NCBI GenBank assembly: GCA_009701185.1
Contig: WLKQ01000006.1
Coordinates: 1-38,966, forward strand
Reading direction: 5' to 3'
DNA: 38,966 nucleotides
Origin: Actinomycetota bacterium
GTDB lineage: Bacteria > Actinomycetota > Actinomycetes > Nanopelagicales > Nanopelagicaceae
The position numbers and the translations under genes are program-made. Each line of letters begins with the position of its first letter. Within the stretch, counting starts at the first letter, position 1. Below, piece after piece: positions 17,170 through 28,021 of this stretch. The notes beneath the pieces were generated by a model that saw only the letters and a list, made by a program, of their open reading frames with translations, searched no databases and was not told where the DNA came from.

Positions 17170-18600
17170 CTACTGAGCCTCTTCAATGGCCCGTTTGGCA
17201 GGATTGCCTGACTTGGACTTCTTCTTCTGGACAACGCTCTTCTTAGGCGCGCTCATAGCCGGCATTCCGGGAGGCATTCCCGCCGGCATTGCCCCGTTTC
17301 GGACCTGCTTCATCATCTTTTGAGCCGCCGAGAATCTATCGACCAGATTATTTACATCAGTGACCGCCCTGCCCGAACCCAGGGCAATACGCGCTCGCCT
17401 AGAGCCGTTGAGCAGCTTGGGATCGCGACGCTCAGTGGGTGTCATTGATTGAACGATGGCCCTTGTGCGAATTATTTCGCCTTCATCAAAATTATCAATC
17501 TGTTTCTTCATGGCAGCAGAACCAGGCAACATTGATAAGAGTTTGGACATTGAACCCATCTTCGACATTGCTTGCAGTTGGTCTAAGAAATCCTCCAATG
17601 TAAAATCTTCACCGCTTGCAAACTTCGCCTCTAACTTTGCTGACGTGTCACCGTCAAATGCCTTCTTTGCCTGCTCGGCCAAAGTGGCAACATCGCCCAA
17701 ACCTAAGATTCGAGATGCCATTCGATCTGGATAGAAAATATCAAAGTCGCTGAGTTTTTCTCCAGTTGAAGCAAACATGATTGGTCGTTCGGTCAGAGAT
17801 GCTATCGAGAGCGCAGCACCACCACGAGCATCACCATCGAGTTTTGTAAGGACAACACCATCAAAACCAACGCCATCTAGAAATGCCTGCGAAGTTCGAA
17901 CAGCGTCTTGACCCATCATGGCATCAACAACAAAGAGAATTTCATCGGGTTTAACTGCATCACGTATGCGTACTGCTTCATTCATTAAATTTTCATCAAC
18001 ACCAAGTCGTCCAGCTGTATCAACGATGACCATGTTGTACTGCTTAGCGTGTGCAAATTCGATACCAGCTTGCGCAACTTTTACCGGATCACCGACTCCA
18101 TTTCCGCTTTCAGGTGCAAAAACCGGAACATTAATGCTCTCCCCCACAACTTGTAGTTGTGTAACTGCATTGGGGCGTTGTAGATCGGATGCAACCAAAA
18201 GTGGAGTGTTTCCTTGGTCGGCATAAAACTTAGCTAATTTTCCGGCGAGAGTTGTTTTACCTGCGCCTTGTAAACCTGCCAACATAATGATTGTTGGCCC
18301 TTTTTTAGCAAAGCGAACTCGACGAGCTTGTCCACCTAAAATCTCAATCAGTTCTGCATTTACGATGTCAAAGATGACTTGACCTTGGTTAGTTCCAGAT
18401 TGCACAGTGGGCAGTACTGCCAAGGATTTTTCACTTATGCGTGCAACGAAACTATCGACAACGCTGAGCGCTACATCCGATTCGAGGAGCGCTTGGCGGA
18501 TCTCTGCACACGTTTTCTCAATATCTGATTGAGAGATTCGCCCTCGTGAGCGCAGCGCGCCAAAGGCAGATGTGAAGCGAGAGGACAGAGATTCGAACAT
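17170..18600 (-). CDS. ffh: signal recognition particle protein Ffh (SRP54)
   Basis: A 476-residue SRP GTPase. The N domain is at residues 1-90 and the G domain at about 95-300, with P-loop GLQGAGKT (109-116), the DTAGRLGVDE motif and TKLDGDARGG. The methionine-rich M domain that binds signal peptides and 4.5S RNA follows (MSKMGSMSKLLSMLPG, MMKQVR). The tail is Met/Pro/Gly-rich and then very basic. It follows glnD by 12 bp. Its receptor ftsY is encoded at 22669-23508, with glnD, glnB and amt between. Confidence 0.97.
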   Translation of the reverse strand: MFESLSSRFTSAFGALRSRGRISQSDIEKTCAEIRQALLESDVALSVVDSFVARISEKSLAVLPTVQSGTNQGQVIFDIVNAELIEILGGQARRVRFAKKGPTIIMLAGLQGAGKTTLAGKLAKFYADQGNTPLLVASDLQRPNAVTQLQVVGESINVPVFAPESGNGVGDPVKVAQAGIEFAHAKQYNMVIVDTAGRLGVDENLMNEAVRIRDAVKPDEILFVVDAMMGQDAVRTSQAFLDGVGFDGVVLTKLDGDARGGAALSIASLTERPIMFASTGEKLSDFDIFYPDRMASRILGLGDVATLAEQAKKAFDGDTSAKLEAKFASGEDFTLEDFLDQLQAMSKMGSMSKLLSMLPGSAAMKKQIDNFDEGEIIRTRAIVQSMTPTERRDPKLLNGSRRARIALGSGRAVTDVNNLVDRFSAAQKMMKQVRNGAMPAGMPPGMPAMSAPKKSVVQKKKSKSGNPAKRAIEEAQ

Positions 18601-18612
18601 AGTGCGCTAAGA

Positions 18613-20883
18613 CTACGCCAGAGCCGCTCGTAATCGCGACGTGACTTCTTCTGCTCGTACATTGCTCAATGGGCCACCAGTGAGTTCAGTGACATAGAGG
18701 GTATCGATAGCTTCTGCACCAAGAGTGGTAACAATGGCAGATCGAATATCAACTTTTGAGTGCGTAATTGCAGCACCAATTCTAAAAAGTAGTCCGGGGC
18801 GATCATGACTTCGCACTTCGATAACTGTTGCATCAGTTGCTGCCTCGTTGAAGTAGACGACGTTAGGCGCCGGAACAGGAATTGTTGGAATGGTGGCATA
18901 AATCTTTGCACGGGCCAAAAGTTTTTCTTCAACTGCTTCAGAGTCTTTCACCGCTTTTTCGATCTCATCTCGAAGGCCGTCAGAAGTAATAACTGGTGCA
19001 TGTGGTTGTGGGCTGACAATCCAATACATCACGGCAGATTTTCCATGGGTTTTTGTTCGTGCAGATTTAACATCCAGGCGTGAAATATTCAAAACGCCAG
19101 CAATGAGCGAGAGCAAGCCTGGCATATCTGGTGAAACTATTTCGATCGAATATCCACTCGAATGCTCTAATAATTCAATCGTTAATTCTCCGTTTTCAGC
19201 TAAATCTAACTGCGCTTGACTCAATGATGGTTGTTCGGCAATCTGTGAACCAGACATAAACTTTCGAGTGCGTGTAACTAAATCTGAGACCAACGCCGCC
19301 TTCCAATCACTCCAACCAGCACTTCCAGTTGCTTCGCCGTCTGCAACGCTCAGGGCATGTAGAAGCTCTAGAGTATTTAGATCTGGAATTACGGCGGTTA
19401 TCGATGCGATCGTTGCTGGATCATCTAAGTCACGACGCGTTGCAGTAGATGAGAGCAGTAAATGATGACGAACTAGCAGCTGCAATGTTGCTATGTCTTC
19501 ATTTGAAAATCCTACGCGCTCGGCAATGGGTGCAATCAAGCGCTCACCTCGTTCAGAATGATCTTCTTCTCCCCCTTTTCCAATATCGTGGAAGAGGGAT
19601 GCAAATAGCAGTAAATCTGGGCGGTGCACTTTGCGTGTTAATGAAGCGGCATGGACTGCTGTCTCGACCATATGCCTATCCACGGTATGTCTATGGAGTG
19701 CATTTCGCTGCGGAAGGGAGCGAACAGCGCGCCACTCAGGTATCCAACTAAAGATAATTTCCTCTTGGTCTAACATTTCAAATATTGGAACCATGGCTTC
19801 GCCAGCACCAATTAATGAGATTAACAATTCACGGCCTTCTCGTGGCCATGGCGTTGGGAGTGCAGATTTACCTGCAGCAAGGGACGTTGTGATCATTTCG
19901 CAGGTTTCTAATGACAGTCGAAGCCCAAGCTGGGCCGCCGTAGCAGCTGCGCGCAGAGAGATGACGGGGTCACTATGCAAATCCGCCGCATCATCAATAA
20001 CGATTTCATTATTAACGACACTAATATTTTTAGCTACGGACTGGGCATTATTCGAGCTTTTAGCTTTTCGTGAAGAATGGTGAAGATCCAATAAGTGCCA
20101 GATATAACCGAGTAAATAATCTACAGATCGTGCCGCTTGAGCAACATCGCTCATCATGACATCTGCATCGGCATATGCAAGTGCATGAGCAACTTTATCT
20201 TGCTCTTGAAAAAGTAATCTATCTTTACTGCGACCACTTACTGTGTGCAAGGCTTCTCGCACGTCATCTAACGTTGAGTGTGCTCGGCTCACTCGTTCCA
20301 GCGGAACAGTCACAACCTCTGCAGCCGCTATTGCGTGAAGTGCATTGATATCACGCAAGCCACCGCGTGCCTCTTTTACGTCGGGCTCAAGAAGATACGC
20401 CAACTCTCCCGCACGAATATGGCGTTGCTCCATAGATGCCTTAAGTTCTATTAATCGCGTGCCAGATTCTTTTCGCCATGATTGCTTAGAATCGTTTGCC
20501 ACACTTTCTACTAAATCAGAATCCCCCGCCACAAAGCGAATATCGAGCAGACCAAGTGCTACTTTCAAATCTGAATGCGCAGCTTCCTTGGTTTGTACGC
20601 GTGTTCTGACTGAATGATCAACCTTGTAAGCATCCCAGAGTGGATATAGCAACGCATTTACAAATTTTCCGAGCTTGTCCTCTGAGAACTGCCCTTGATG
20701 CAGAATGAGAATATCTAGATCCGAACCCGGTGAAAGTTCACCTCTGCCATAACCGCCTACTGCGGCAATTGCAATTCCTTGTGGCTCTAAAACAGCTAAA
20801 TGCTCATACGTTGCCATAGAAAAAAGCGAGAGAAGAGTGAGATCACTTTTATGCGATCGCTCTCTTCTCTCGCTTTTACTCAT
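18613..20883 (-). CDS. glnD: PII uridylyl-/adenylyltransferase and uridylyl-removing enzyme GlnD
   Basis: A 756-residue bifunctional nitrogen sensor. The nucleotidyltransferase motif is GGYGRGE (43-49) with DLD (55-57), the HD hydrolase motif is FHDIGKG (431-437), and two ACT glutamine-sensing domains follow at about 570-640 and 680-756. In Actinobacteria the modified target is Tyr51 of GlnB/GlnK, often by adenylylation. It is 50-130 residues shorter than the E. coli or mycobacterial enzymes, mostly at the N terminus. The first 21 codons contain a perfect 16-bp inverted repeat (see repeat entry). TAAGAT 6 nt before the ATG and no Shine-Dalgarno point to a leaderless start that overlaps the end of glnB. 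Confidence 0.94.
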   Translation of the reverse strand: MSKSERRERSHKSDLTLLSLFSMATYEHLAVLEPQGIAIAAVGGYGRGELSPGSDLDILILHQGQFSEDKLGKFVNALLYPLWDAYKVDHSVRTRVQTKEAAHSDLKVALGLLDIRFVAGDSDLVESVANDSKQSWRKESGTRLIELKASMEQRHIRAGELAYLLEPDVKEARGGLRDINALHAIAAAEVVTVPLERVSRAHSTLDDVREALHTVSGRSKDRLLFQEQDKVAHALAYADADVMMSDVAQAARSVDYLLGYIWHLLDLHHSSRKAKSSNNAQSVAKNISVVNNEIVIDDAADLHSDPVISLRAAATAAQLGLRLSLETCEMITTSLAAGKSALPTPWPREGRELLISLIGAGEAMVPIFEMLDQEEIIFSWIPEWRAVRSLPQRNALHRHTVDRHMVETAVHAASLTRKVHRPDLLLFASLFHDIGKGGEEDHSERGERLIAPIAERVGFSNEDIATLQLLVRHHLLLSSTATRRDLDDPATIASITAVIPDLNTLELLHALSVADGEATGSAGWSDWKAALVSDLVTRTRKFMSGSQIAEQPSLSQAQLDLAENGELTIELLEHSSGYSIEIVSPDMPGLLSLIAGVLNISRLDVKSARTKTHGKSAVMYWIVSPQPHAPVITSDGLRDEIEKAVKDSEAVEEKLLARAKIYATIPTIPVPAPNVVYFNEAATDATVIEVRSHDRPGLLFRIGAAITHSKVDIRSAIVTTLGAEAIDTLYVTELTGGPLSNVRAEEVTSRLRAALA
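20822..20877. repeat. perfect 16-bp inverted repeat in the start of glnD
   Basis: AAAAGCGAGAGAAGAG (20822-20837) is exactly complementary to CTCTTCTCTCGCTTTT (20862-20877), separated by 24 nt that contain another palindrome, GCGATCGC. In mRNA this is a long stem starting about 6 nt after the glnD start codon. Confidence 0.85.
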
Positions 20884-20892
20884 GCCTATATC

Positions 20893-22532
<1,640 letters not shown>

Positions 22533-22603
22533 AAGAGAGTCTGCTTTCAGTAAAAATCTAAGAGTTCTTGCCTTTGAGATGGGGCCAAAGATGCCCGCCA
22601 TGG

Positions 22604-22672
22604 GTTACAAGTAAGGCTCTGTCGCGTTTCCAAATGGTGACAAAAATCGTGTCCGTGTTACATCTAGGTTAC
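22604..22672 (-). promoter_or_regulatory. GlnR-type operator upstream of amt-glnB-glnD
   Basis: On the minus strand GTCAC (22641-22637) and GAAAC (22630-22626) are separated by 6 nt, an exact GTnAC-N6-GAAAC GlnR box. A second pair GTAAC-N6-GTAAC lies at 22672-22657 and an extra GTAAC at 22608-22604. Half-site starts are 11, 20, 11 and 22 bp apart, close to helical phasing. The distal pair overlaps the ftsY stop. Confidence 0.6.
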
Positions 22673-23508
22673 GAAAGTAGGCCCTGGATATAGGCGGCAG
22701 GCTCAAATTTAGAGAAATCGGTGTGCGACTCCCCGGTACCCACCCACTTAATTGGAATTCCAAACTCTTTTTCAATGGCTAGGGCGACACCGCCCTTAGC
22801 ACTTCCATCTAGTTTGGTCACGACTATTCCTGTGACTGTGACGCTTTCAGTAAATATCTTGGCCTGAGCTAAACCATTTTGACCAGTAGTTGCATCAATA
22901 ACTAAGAGCACTTCATTAACGGGAGAAACTTTTTCAACAACACGCTTCACTTTTTCTAGCTCTGCCATCAGATCGGTTTTGTTGTGTAATCGCCCTGCGG
23001 TGTCAATAATCAGATTGTTGACTCCTGAGGTTGCCGCCGTTTGTGCAGCATCGAATGCCACTGACGCTGGATCACTGTTTGGCTTTCCAGATATAACTTG
23101 TACACCAATCCGATCTCCCCATGTATGTAGCTGATCGACCGCTGCAGCTCTGAAGGTATCTCCGGCAGCAATCAGAACTGTTTCACCCGATGCCTTAAGA
23201 ACGGAAGCTAACTTTGCCACCGATGTTGTCTTTCCGGTGCCGTTAACACCAACGACCATTGTGACGCTCAAGCCATGTGGATTAACTAGTGGTTTACGCG
23301 AGTGGGTACTGAGTTGATCGGTAAGGATTGCAGTCAGTGCAGATTCGGCATTTTCACTCTTAACTTTCTTAGCTTGCTCAATCAGCGTTCGTGTAAGTGT
23401 CGGACCTAAATCTGATGCGAGCAGTTCCTCTTCTAACTCTTTCCAATCGGAAGATGAGAAACTGGTTGTACCTTTTAATTTTGCAACAAACTTACTAAAC
23501 AACCCCAT
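22669..23508 (-). CDS. ftsY: signal recognition particle receptor FtsY
   Basis: A 279-residue SRP receptor GTPase. It consists of N and G domains only: NG P-loop GVNGTGKT (87-94), DTAGRL and TKLDGSAKGG. The long acidic A domain that precedes NG in E. coli or mycobacterial proteins is missing; the chain starts directly with a short amphipathic/basic helix (MGLFSKFVAKLK) that may attach it to the membrane. It pairs with Ffh at 17170. The gap after smc is 11 bp, so smc-ftsY is an operon. The end overlaps the GlnR-type site. Confidence 0.96.
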   Translation of the reverse strand: MGLFSKFVAKLKGTTSFSSSDWKELEEELLASDLGPTLTRTLIEQAKKVKSENAESALTAILTDQLSTHSRKPLVNPHGLSVTMVVGVNGTGKTTSVAKLASVLKASGETVLIAAGDTFRAAAVDQLHTWGDRIGVQVISGKPNSDPASVAFDAAQTAATSGVNNLIIDTAGRLHNKTDLMAELEKVKRVVEKVSPVNEVLLVIDATTGQNGLAQAKIFTESVTVTGIVVTKLDGSAKGGVALAIEKEFGIPIKWVGTGESHTDFSKFEPAAYIQGLLS

Positions 23509-23519
23509 GAATGAGCGCG

Positions 23520-26500
23520 CTAACTTGCGTCAGACTCACGTAAGCGCTGTGAGATTACTTCGGTAACGCCATCTCCGCGCATGGTTACACCATAGAGTGC
23601 ATCTGCAATCTCCATCGTGCGTTTTTGGTGAGTGATAATGATGAGCTGAGAGCTTGCACGAAGCTCTTCTAGGACACCAAGTAAGCGACCAAGGTTGACA
23701 TCATCAAGGGCGGCTTCAACTTCATCGAGCACATAAAACGGGCTTGGGCGTGCTTTAAAGATTGCAACCAACATGGCCACTGCGGTGAGGGATTTTTCTC
23801 CACCAGAGAGCAAGGAGAGGCGCTTAATACGTTTTCCTGGAGGACGTGCTTCAACGTCCACTCCGCTTGTTAATGGATTATCTGGATCCACCAAAATAAG
23901 TCGACCGTCACCACCTGGGAATAAGCGAGCAAAAATCTCTTCAAAGTGTTTTGCAGTCTCAATATAGGCCTCCATGAAAATCTGCTGAACGCGATCGTCA
24001 ACCTCTTTGATGATGTCGAGTAAATCTCGCTTGGTATTCTTTAAATCTTCTAGTTGATCGGCCAAGAACTTCAAACGCTCTTCAAGGGATGAATATTCCT
24101 CAAGTGCCAGCGGATTAATTTTACCCAATAAATTTAAAGAACGTTCAGCTGATGCCAATCGTTTTTCCTGTTGGTCGCGACGATATGGAATCAACTCAGT
24201 TGTAACTATCTCACCATCTTCATTTTCAAAAAATGTTGGGACGTCATTTTCTGGACCGTATTCGGCGATGAGCGTCTGAGTGTCGATTCCGAACTCTTCA
24301 CTTGTCTTAACTTCGAGAGATTCAATTCTCATTCGCTGCTCGGCGCGAGCGATTTCATCACGGTGAACACTTGAGGTGAGCGCTTCAAGTTCAGTTGCCA
24401 GTTCGCGCCCACGAGTACGGACGGTCAAAGTCTCACCTTCACGAGCGGCTCGAGATTCTTCTAAACGACCTCGCTCGATGGCAGCCTTTGAAATTGAGCG
24501 CTCAATGTGGATAAGTACTTCATATGCAGCCTCTGCAATAGATTGTGAAATAACCGATGCTTTAGCGCGAGCACCTCTGCGAAGAATCGCGCGTTCTGAT
24601 GCCTCACGTTCTGCGCGAGCAGATGCTTCGAGTGTTCGAGCGCGTTCAGCAACTGAGGTGACTCGCTCTTCGATGGTCCGTACAGCAAGGCGTGCCTCTA
24701 CTTCAGCGGTACGCGCTATTGAAACTGAGTTACGGAGATTTTCCGTGGATGTATGGTCAGGCTCAGCGACTGCACCTTGCTGGTGTAGTTGGGTTTGCGC
24801 GATGACTAGTTCGCCCTCATCCCGCGACTTCGCATGATCTGCCTCAGCAATTGTTGAGTTAAGCCTTTCGACTTCAGCAGTTGCAGATTTCATGTTTTGC
24901 CCAGAGACAGCTAGTTGTTCAGTCAGTGCGCCTATTCGAGCATCGGACTCATTGAGTTTGGCAAGGGCTGAATCGAAATCGCTTTGGCGTGCGGCAACTT
25001 CTGTGGTGGCAGATGAAATTTCAAATTTAAGCTGGTTGCACCGCTGGGTAATGTTGGCAAGCTTTCCTTCAAGCTCAGATATCAGGGCGTTTATTTCGAT
25101 AAGTGATGACGATGAGGATGAGCCACCACGAGCACGATTGCGTGAGACTAAATCACCATCACGTGTTACTACGTGAACACTTGGGTGTGAACGTAAAATT
25201 GCCTCTGCATCTCTCGCATTTTCTGCAACAACATAAGTAGATAAAAGAGATGAAAGTAGTTCGCTGATTTGATCTGAGTGGACATGGGTTGCCAATGAGT
25301 TCAGACCCGATGGAATCATGGCCGCTGCACTGCTTCCACGCTCATAAACGAGCACGTCTGCCTGTCCTAAGTTTTGAGAGCGAAGCGTTGTTAAGGCCGT
25401 TACTGCCGATGCTAAATCTTCAACTACTACTGCATCTGCAAATGCGCCTAAGGCGGCAGCTGTCGCAGCCTCCCACCCTGCATCGATATGAATCAAGGTT
25501 GCAACTGAACCGAGGATGCGAACGCCATGCGAAGAACTCATAAGCGCTGAAGCGCCATCGCGCCGCTGTGAAGTCAATTTCATCGCTTCGATCTTTGATT
25601 CAATCGAATTTCGCTCGCGATCAGCAGTACGTTCAGTATCAATTAGTTGAGCAAGCTTCGATTTAGCATTATCGAGAGAAGCCTTGGTACTTTCAAAGTT
25701 TGAATCTAAGTTCAGCTCGCCCGAGTCAGCACTTGCAATATCTAATTCGTAACTGGCATATTCTCGTGCCGCGGTATCAGCGCGATTTTGTGCATCGTTA
25801 CGTGCGCGCGTTAGGCGTTCGATCTCTTCGGATATTGCCTCTAAACGAGCCTGGAGTGACTTGATGTGACCTTCTTGGCGTGCGGTTCCTTCGCGAGCAT
25901 CTGCAATAGCGCGCATAGCTGCGGCAATTTTATCTTCATCTACTTTGAGCGCATGTTCACTCTGTGCGAGTTGGGCTGTGGCACTTGCCAAGCTCTGTTG
26001 GGCTGCGCTGACACTGCTTCTAAGATTTGATTCTTCATCACGCAGGCCTTTGGCCTCATTTTCTAATACATCTGGGTCGCGACCTGACGTTCTGGCCTCT
26101 TCAGCCTCTTCATTGAGAAAACGTGAACGCTCTTGCGCTAAATTTTGAGTTCCGCGGAACTTTTCACGCAGTGAGTTCAGTTGATAATAGGTTTCTTGCG
26201 CAGTAACTAATTGTGGACCCTCGACCGCACTTTGTGAATCTAGTGCCTCTTCGCGCGCACGGATTGCCTCAACTTCTGTTTCGACGAGTGAGCGTCGTTC
26301 ACGAAGAGCGGTTTCATCGGCTACTTCGGCGCTAAGTGTCTTTGATAAAGAGATGAAATCATCGGCAAGTAAACGAAGTTTTGCATCTCGAAGATCTGCT
26401 TGGATCGTTGCCGCTTTCTTGGCAACTTCAGCTTGCTTTCCAAGTGGGCGAAGTTGACGTCGAAGCTCAACAGTTAAATCTTGAACTCTGGCTAAGTTCG

Positions 26501-27056
26501 CTTGCATCGATTCAAGTTTACGAAGAGCTTTTTCTTTTCGTTTGCGATGCTTGAGTACACCTGCTGCTTCTTCAATAAATCCGCGACGCTCTTCAGGGGT
26601 GGCCATTAAAATTGCATCAAGTTGGCCTTGACCAACGATGACATGCATCTCGCGACCAATTCCTGAATCACTTAATAATTCTTGAATATCCAGTAAGCGA
26701 GATGCTTCACCATTAATTAAATACTCGCTCTGACCGTTTCTAAAAAGAATACGAGAAATAGTTACTTCGCTGAATTCAATGGGAAGTGCGCCGTCAGAAT
26801 TATCGATTGTGAGAGAGACTTCAGCGCGACCAAGCGGAGCTCTGCCACTAGTTCCAGCGAAAATTACATCTTCCATCTTGCCGCCGCGCAGAGATTTTGC
26901 ACCCTGCTCACCCATTACCCATGTCAGGGCATCAACAACATTGCTCTTGCCTGAACCATTCGGACCAACAACGCAGGTGATGCCGGGTTCTAGTCGTAAG
27001 GTGGTAGCCGAAGCGAAGGACTTAAAGCCCTTGAGGGTGATGCTCTTCAAATACAC
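23520..27056 (-). CDS. smc: chromosome segregation protein SMC
   Basis: A 1178-residue SMC ATPase. Walker A is GPNGSGKSN (31-39) and the signature motif plus Walker B lie at LSGGEKSL (from 1083) and FYVLDEVEAALDD. Two long coiled-coil arms flank a hinge around residues 500-640 with the GVRILGSVA opening. A serine run, GGSSSSSS, marks the hinge end (base ~25105-25125). The start is GTG at 27056. It is separated from rnc by 40 bp; the fpg/mutM gene that commonly lies there in actinobacteria is not present. No scpA/scpB is in this window. Confidence 0.97.
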   Translation of the reverse strand: MYLKSITLKGFKSFASATTLRLEPGITCVVGPNGSGKSNVVDALTWVMGEQGAKSLRGGKMEDVIFAGTSGRAPLGRAEVSLTIDNSDGALPIEFSEVTISRILFRNGQSEYLINGEASRLLDIQELLSDSGIGREMHVIVGQGQLDAILMATPEERRGFIEEAAGVLKHRKRKEKALRKLESMQANLARVQDLTVELRRQLRPLGKQAEVAKKAATIQADLRDAKLRLLADDFISLSKTLSAEVADETALRERRSLVETEVEAIRAREEALDSQSAVEGPQLVTAQETYYQLNSLREKFRGTQNLAQERSRFLNEEAEEARTSGRDPDVLENEAKGLRDEESNLRSSVSAAQQSLASATAQLAQSEHALKVDEDKIAAAMRAIADAREGTARQEGHIKSLQARLEAISEEIERLTRARNDAQNRADTAAREYASYELDIASADSGELNLDSNFESTKASLDNAKSKLAQLIDTERTADRERNSIESKIEAMKLTSQRRDGASALMSSSHGVRILGSVATLIHIDAGWEAATAAALGAFADAVVVEDLASAVTALTTLRSQNLGQADVLVYERGSSAAAMIPSGLNSLATHVHSDQISELLSSLLSTYVVAENARDAEAILRSHPSVHVVTRDGDLVSRNRARGGSSSSSSLIEINALISELEGKLANITQRCNQLKFEISSATTEVAARQSDFDSALAKLNESDARIGALTEQLAVSGQNMKSATAEVERLNSTIAEADHAKSRDEGELVIAQTQLHQQGAVAEPDHTSTENLRNSVSIARTAEVEARLAVRTIEERVTSVAERARTLEASARAEREASERAILRRGARAKASVISQSIAEAAYEVLIHIERSISKAAIERGRLEESRAAREGETLTVRTRGRELATELEALTSSVHRDEIARAEQRMRIESLEVKTSEEFGIDTQTLIAEYGPENDVPTFFENEDGEIVTTELIPYRRDQQEKRLASAERSLNLLGKINPLALEEYSSLEERLKFLADQLEDLKNTKRDLLDIIKEVDDRVQQIFMEAYIETAKHFEEIFARLFPGGDGRLILVDPDNPLTSGVDVEARPPGKRIKRLSLLSGGEKSLTAVAMLVAIFKARPSPFYVLDEVEAALDDVNLGRLLGVLEELRASSQLIIITHQKRTMEIADALYGVTMRGDGVTEVISQRLRESDAS

Positions 27057-27096
27057 GCGGCAAACCTATCGCGTCGCGAGTGGGTTTTCGGCTTAT

Positions 27097-27774
27097 TTAC
27101 TGCTCAGGTAGCTCGATTTTTAACGCCTCGTAGGCAATTCTTGCCGCGAACTGCTCGGCTTCGCGCTTGCTTTTACCAGTTCCAATTCCGGCCGTAAGTC
27201 CAGCAACCATCGCATGAGCCGTGAAATTCTTATCGTGATCGGGACCTTCTTCTGTGACGACATACTCTGGAACGCCTTTGCCTATGGCCGCGACCAACTC
27301 TTGTAACGCCGTCTTTCCATCTAAACCCGCACCGCGTGCAACTGCCGAATCCAATGTTGGTCCAATTAATCTGCGCACGATATCTGTGCATGTTGCAAAG
27401 CCATACTGTAAGTAAATAGCGCCAATCAATGCCTCTAAAGCATCGGCAAGTAGGGAGTTTTTATCTCGCCCACCAGTAACTTCTTCACCTTTGCCAAGGC
27501 GAATATGTTTTCCCAGTTCTAGGTTTCGTGCGATATCTGCTAATGCACGCATATTTACAACGCCAGAACGAAGTGGAGATAATCGACTCTCATCAAAATC
27601 TGGATATTTTTTGTAGAGTTCTTCGGTAACAATTAAACCTAAAACAGAGTCGCCTAAAAATTCAAGGCGTTCATTAGTTTCTTTGCTCCCTGATTCATAT
27701 GCGAATGAACGGTGCGTAAAAGCTAACTCAAGAAGAGAGGGTTCAATGGCAACCCCCAATCTCTCATTGAGCAA
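27097..27774 (-). CDS. rnc: ribonuclease III
   Basis: A 225-residue double-strand-specific endonuclease. The RNase III signature is NERLEFLGDSVLG (34-46), with second metal-site residues in the DALEALIGAIYL segment, and a C-terminal dsRNA-binding domain is at about 155-222 (TALQELVAAIG, GTGKSKREAEQFAARIA). The start is TTG at 27774; an ATG 7 nt further in is out of frame, and upstream in-frame codons run into a stop, so TTG is forced. The start has only a weak purine tract. rpmF ends 10 bp before it. Confidence 0.94.
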   Translation of the reverse strand: MLNERLGVAIEPSLLELAFTHRSFAYESGSKETNERLEFLGDSVLGLIVTEELYKKYPDFDESRLSPLRSGVVNMRALADIARNLELGKHIRLGKGEEVTGGRDKNSLLADALEALIGAIYLQYGFATCTDIVRRLIGPTLDSAVARGAGLDGKTALQELVAAIGKGVPEYVVTEEGPDHDKNFTAHAMVAGLTAGIGTGKSKREAEQFAARIAYEALKIELPEQ

Positions 27775-27784
27775 CGAGCTCAGA

Positions 27785-27958
27785 TCAGACCTCTAATACC
27801 TGTCGGCGGTTATATGTTCCGCACGTTGGGCAGGCAGTGTGTTGCAACTTTGGTTGCTGGCACTGTGGGCATGTTGCAAGAGAGGCAGCAGTTGTCTTCC
27901 ACTGGCTTCGGCGTGAACGCGTCTTTGAACGCGAGGTTTTCCGCTTTGGTACTGGCAC
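27785..27958 (-). CDS. rpmF: 50S ribosomal protein L32
   Basis: A small gene of 57 codons plus stop. Translation from GTG at 27958 gives a short basic protein starting VPVPKRKTSRSKTRSRRS and ending CGTYNRRQVLEV. Four cysteines (C30, C33, C43, C46; CPQC and CPTC) form a zinc ribbon, so this is the zinc-binding C+ form. GAAGAGG lies 8 nt before GTG. It stands between the DUF177 gene and rnc; the DUF177-rpmF pairing is conserved across bacteria. It is easily missed by a length cut-off of 60 residues. Confidence 0.95.
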   Translation of the reverse strand: MPVPKRKTSRSKTRSRRSQWKTTAASLATCPQCQQPKLQHTACPTCGTYNRRQVLEV

Positions 27959-28021
27959 TTTTCTAACCTCTTCTTTCGCTGCGCAGCGATGGCTGCAGGG
28001 CGTAAGTATCCCTCAAAACCT

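Noticed and set aside
22533-22601. Longer amt reading frame from ATG 22601
   Set aside because: It adds residues unlike Amt N termini and starts at the edge of the operator.
24376-24837. Plus-strand frame over smc
   Set aside because: Arg/Ser-rich shadow of the smc coiled coil.
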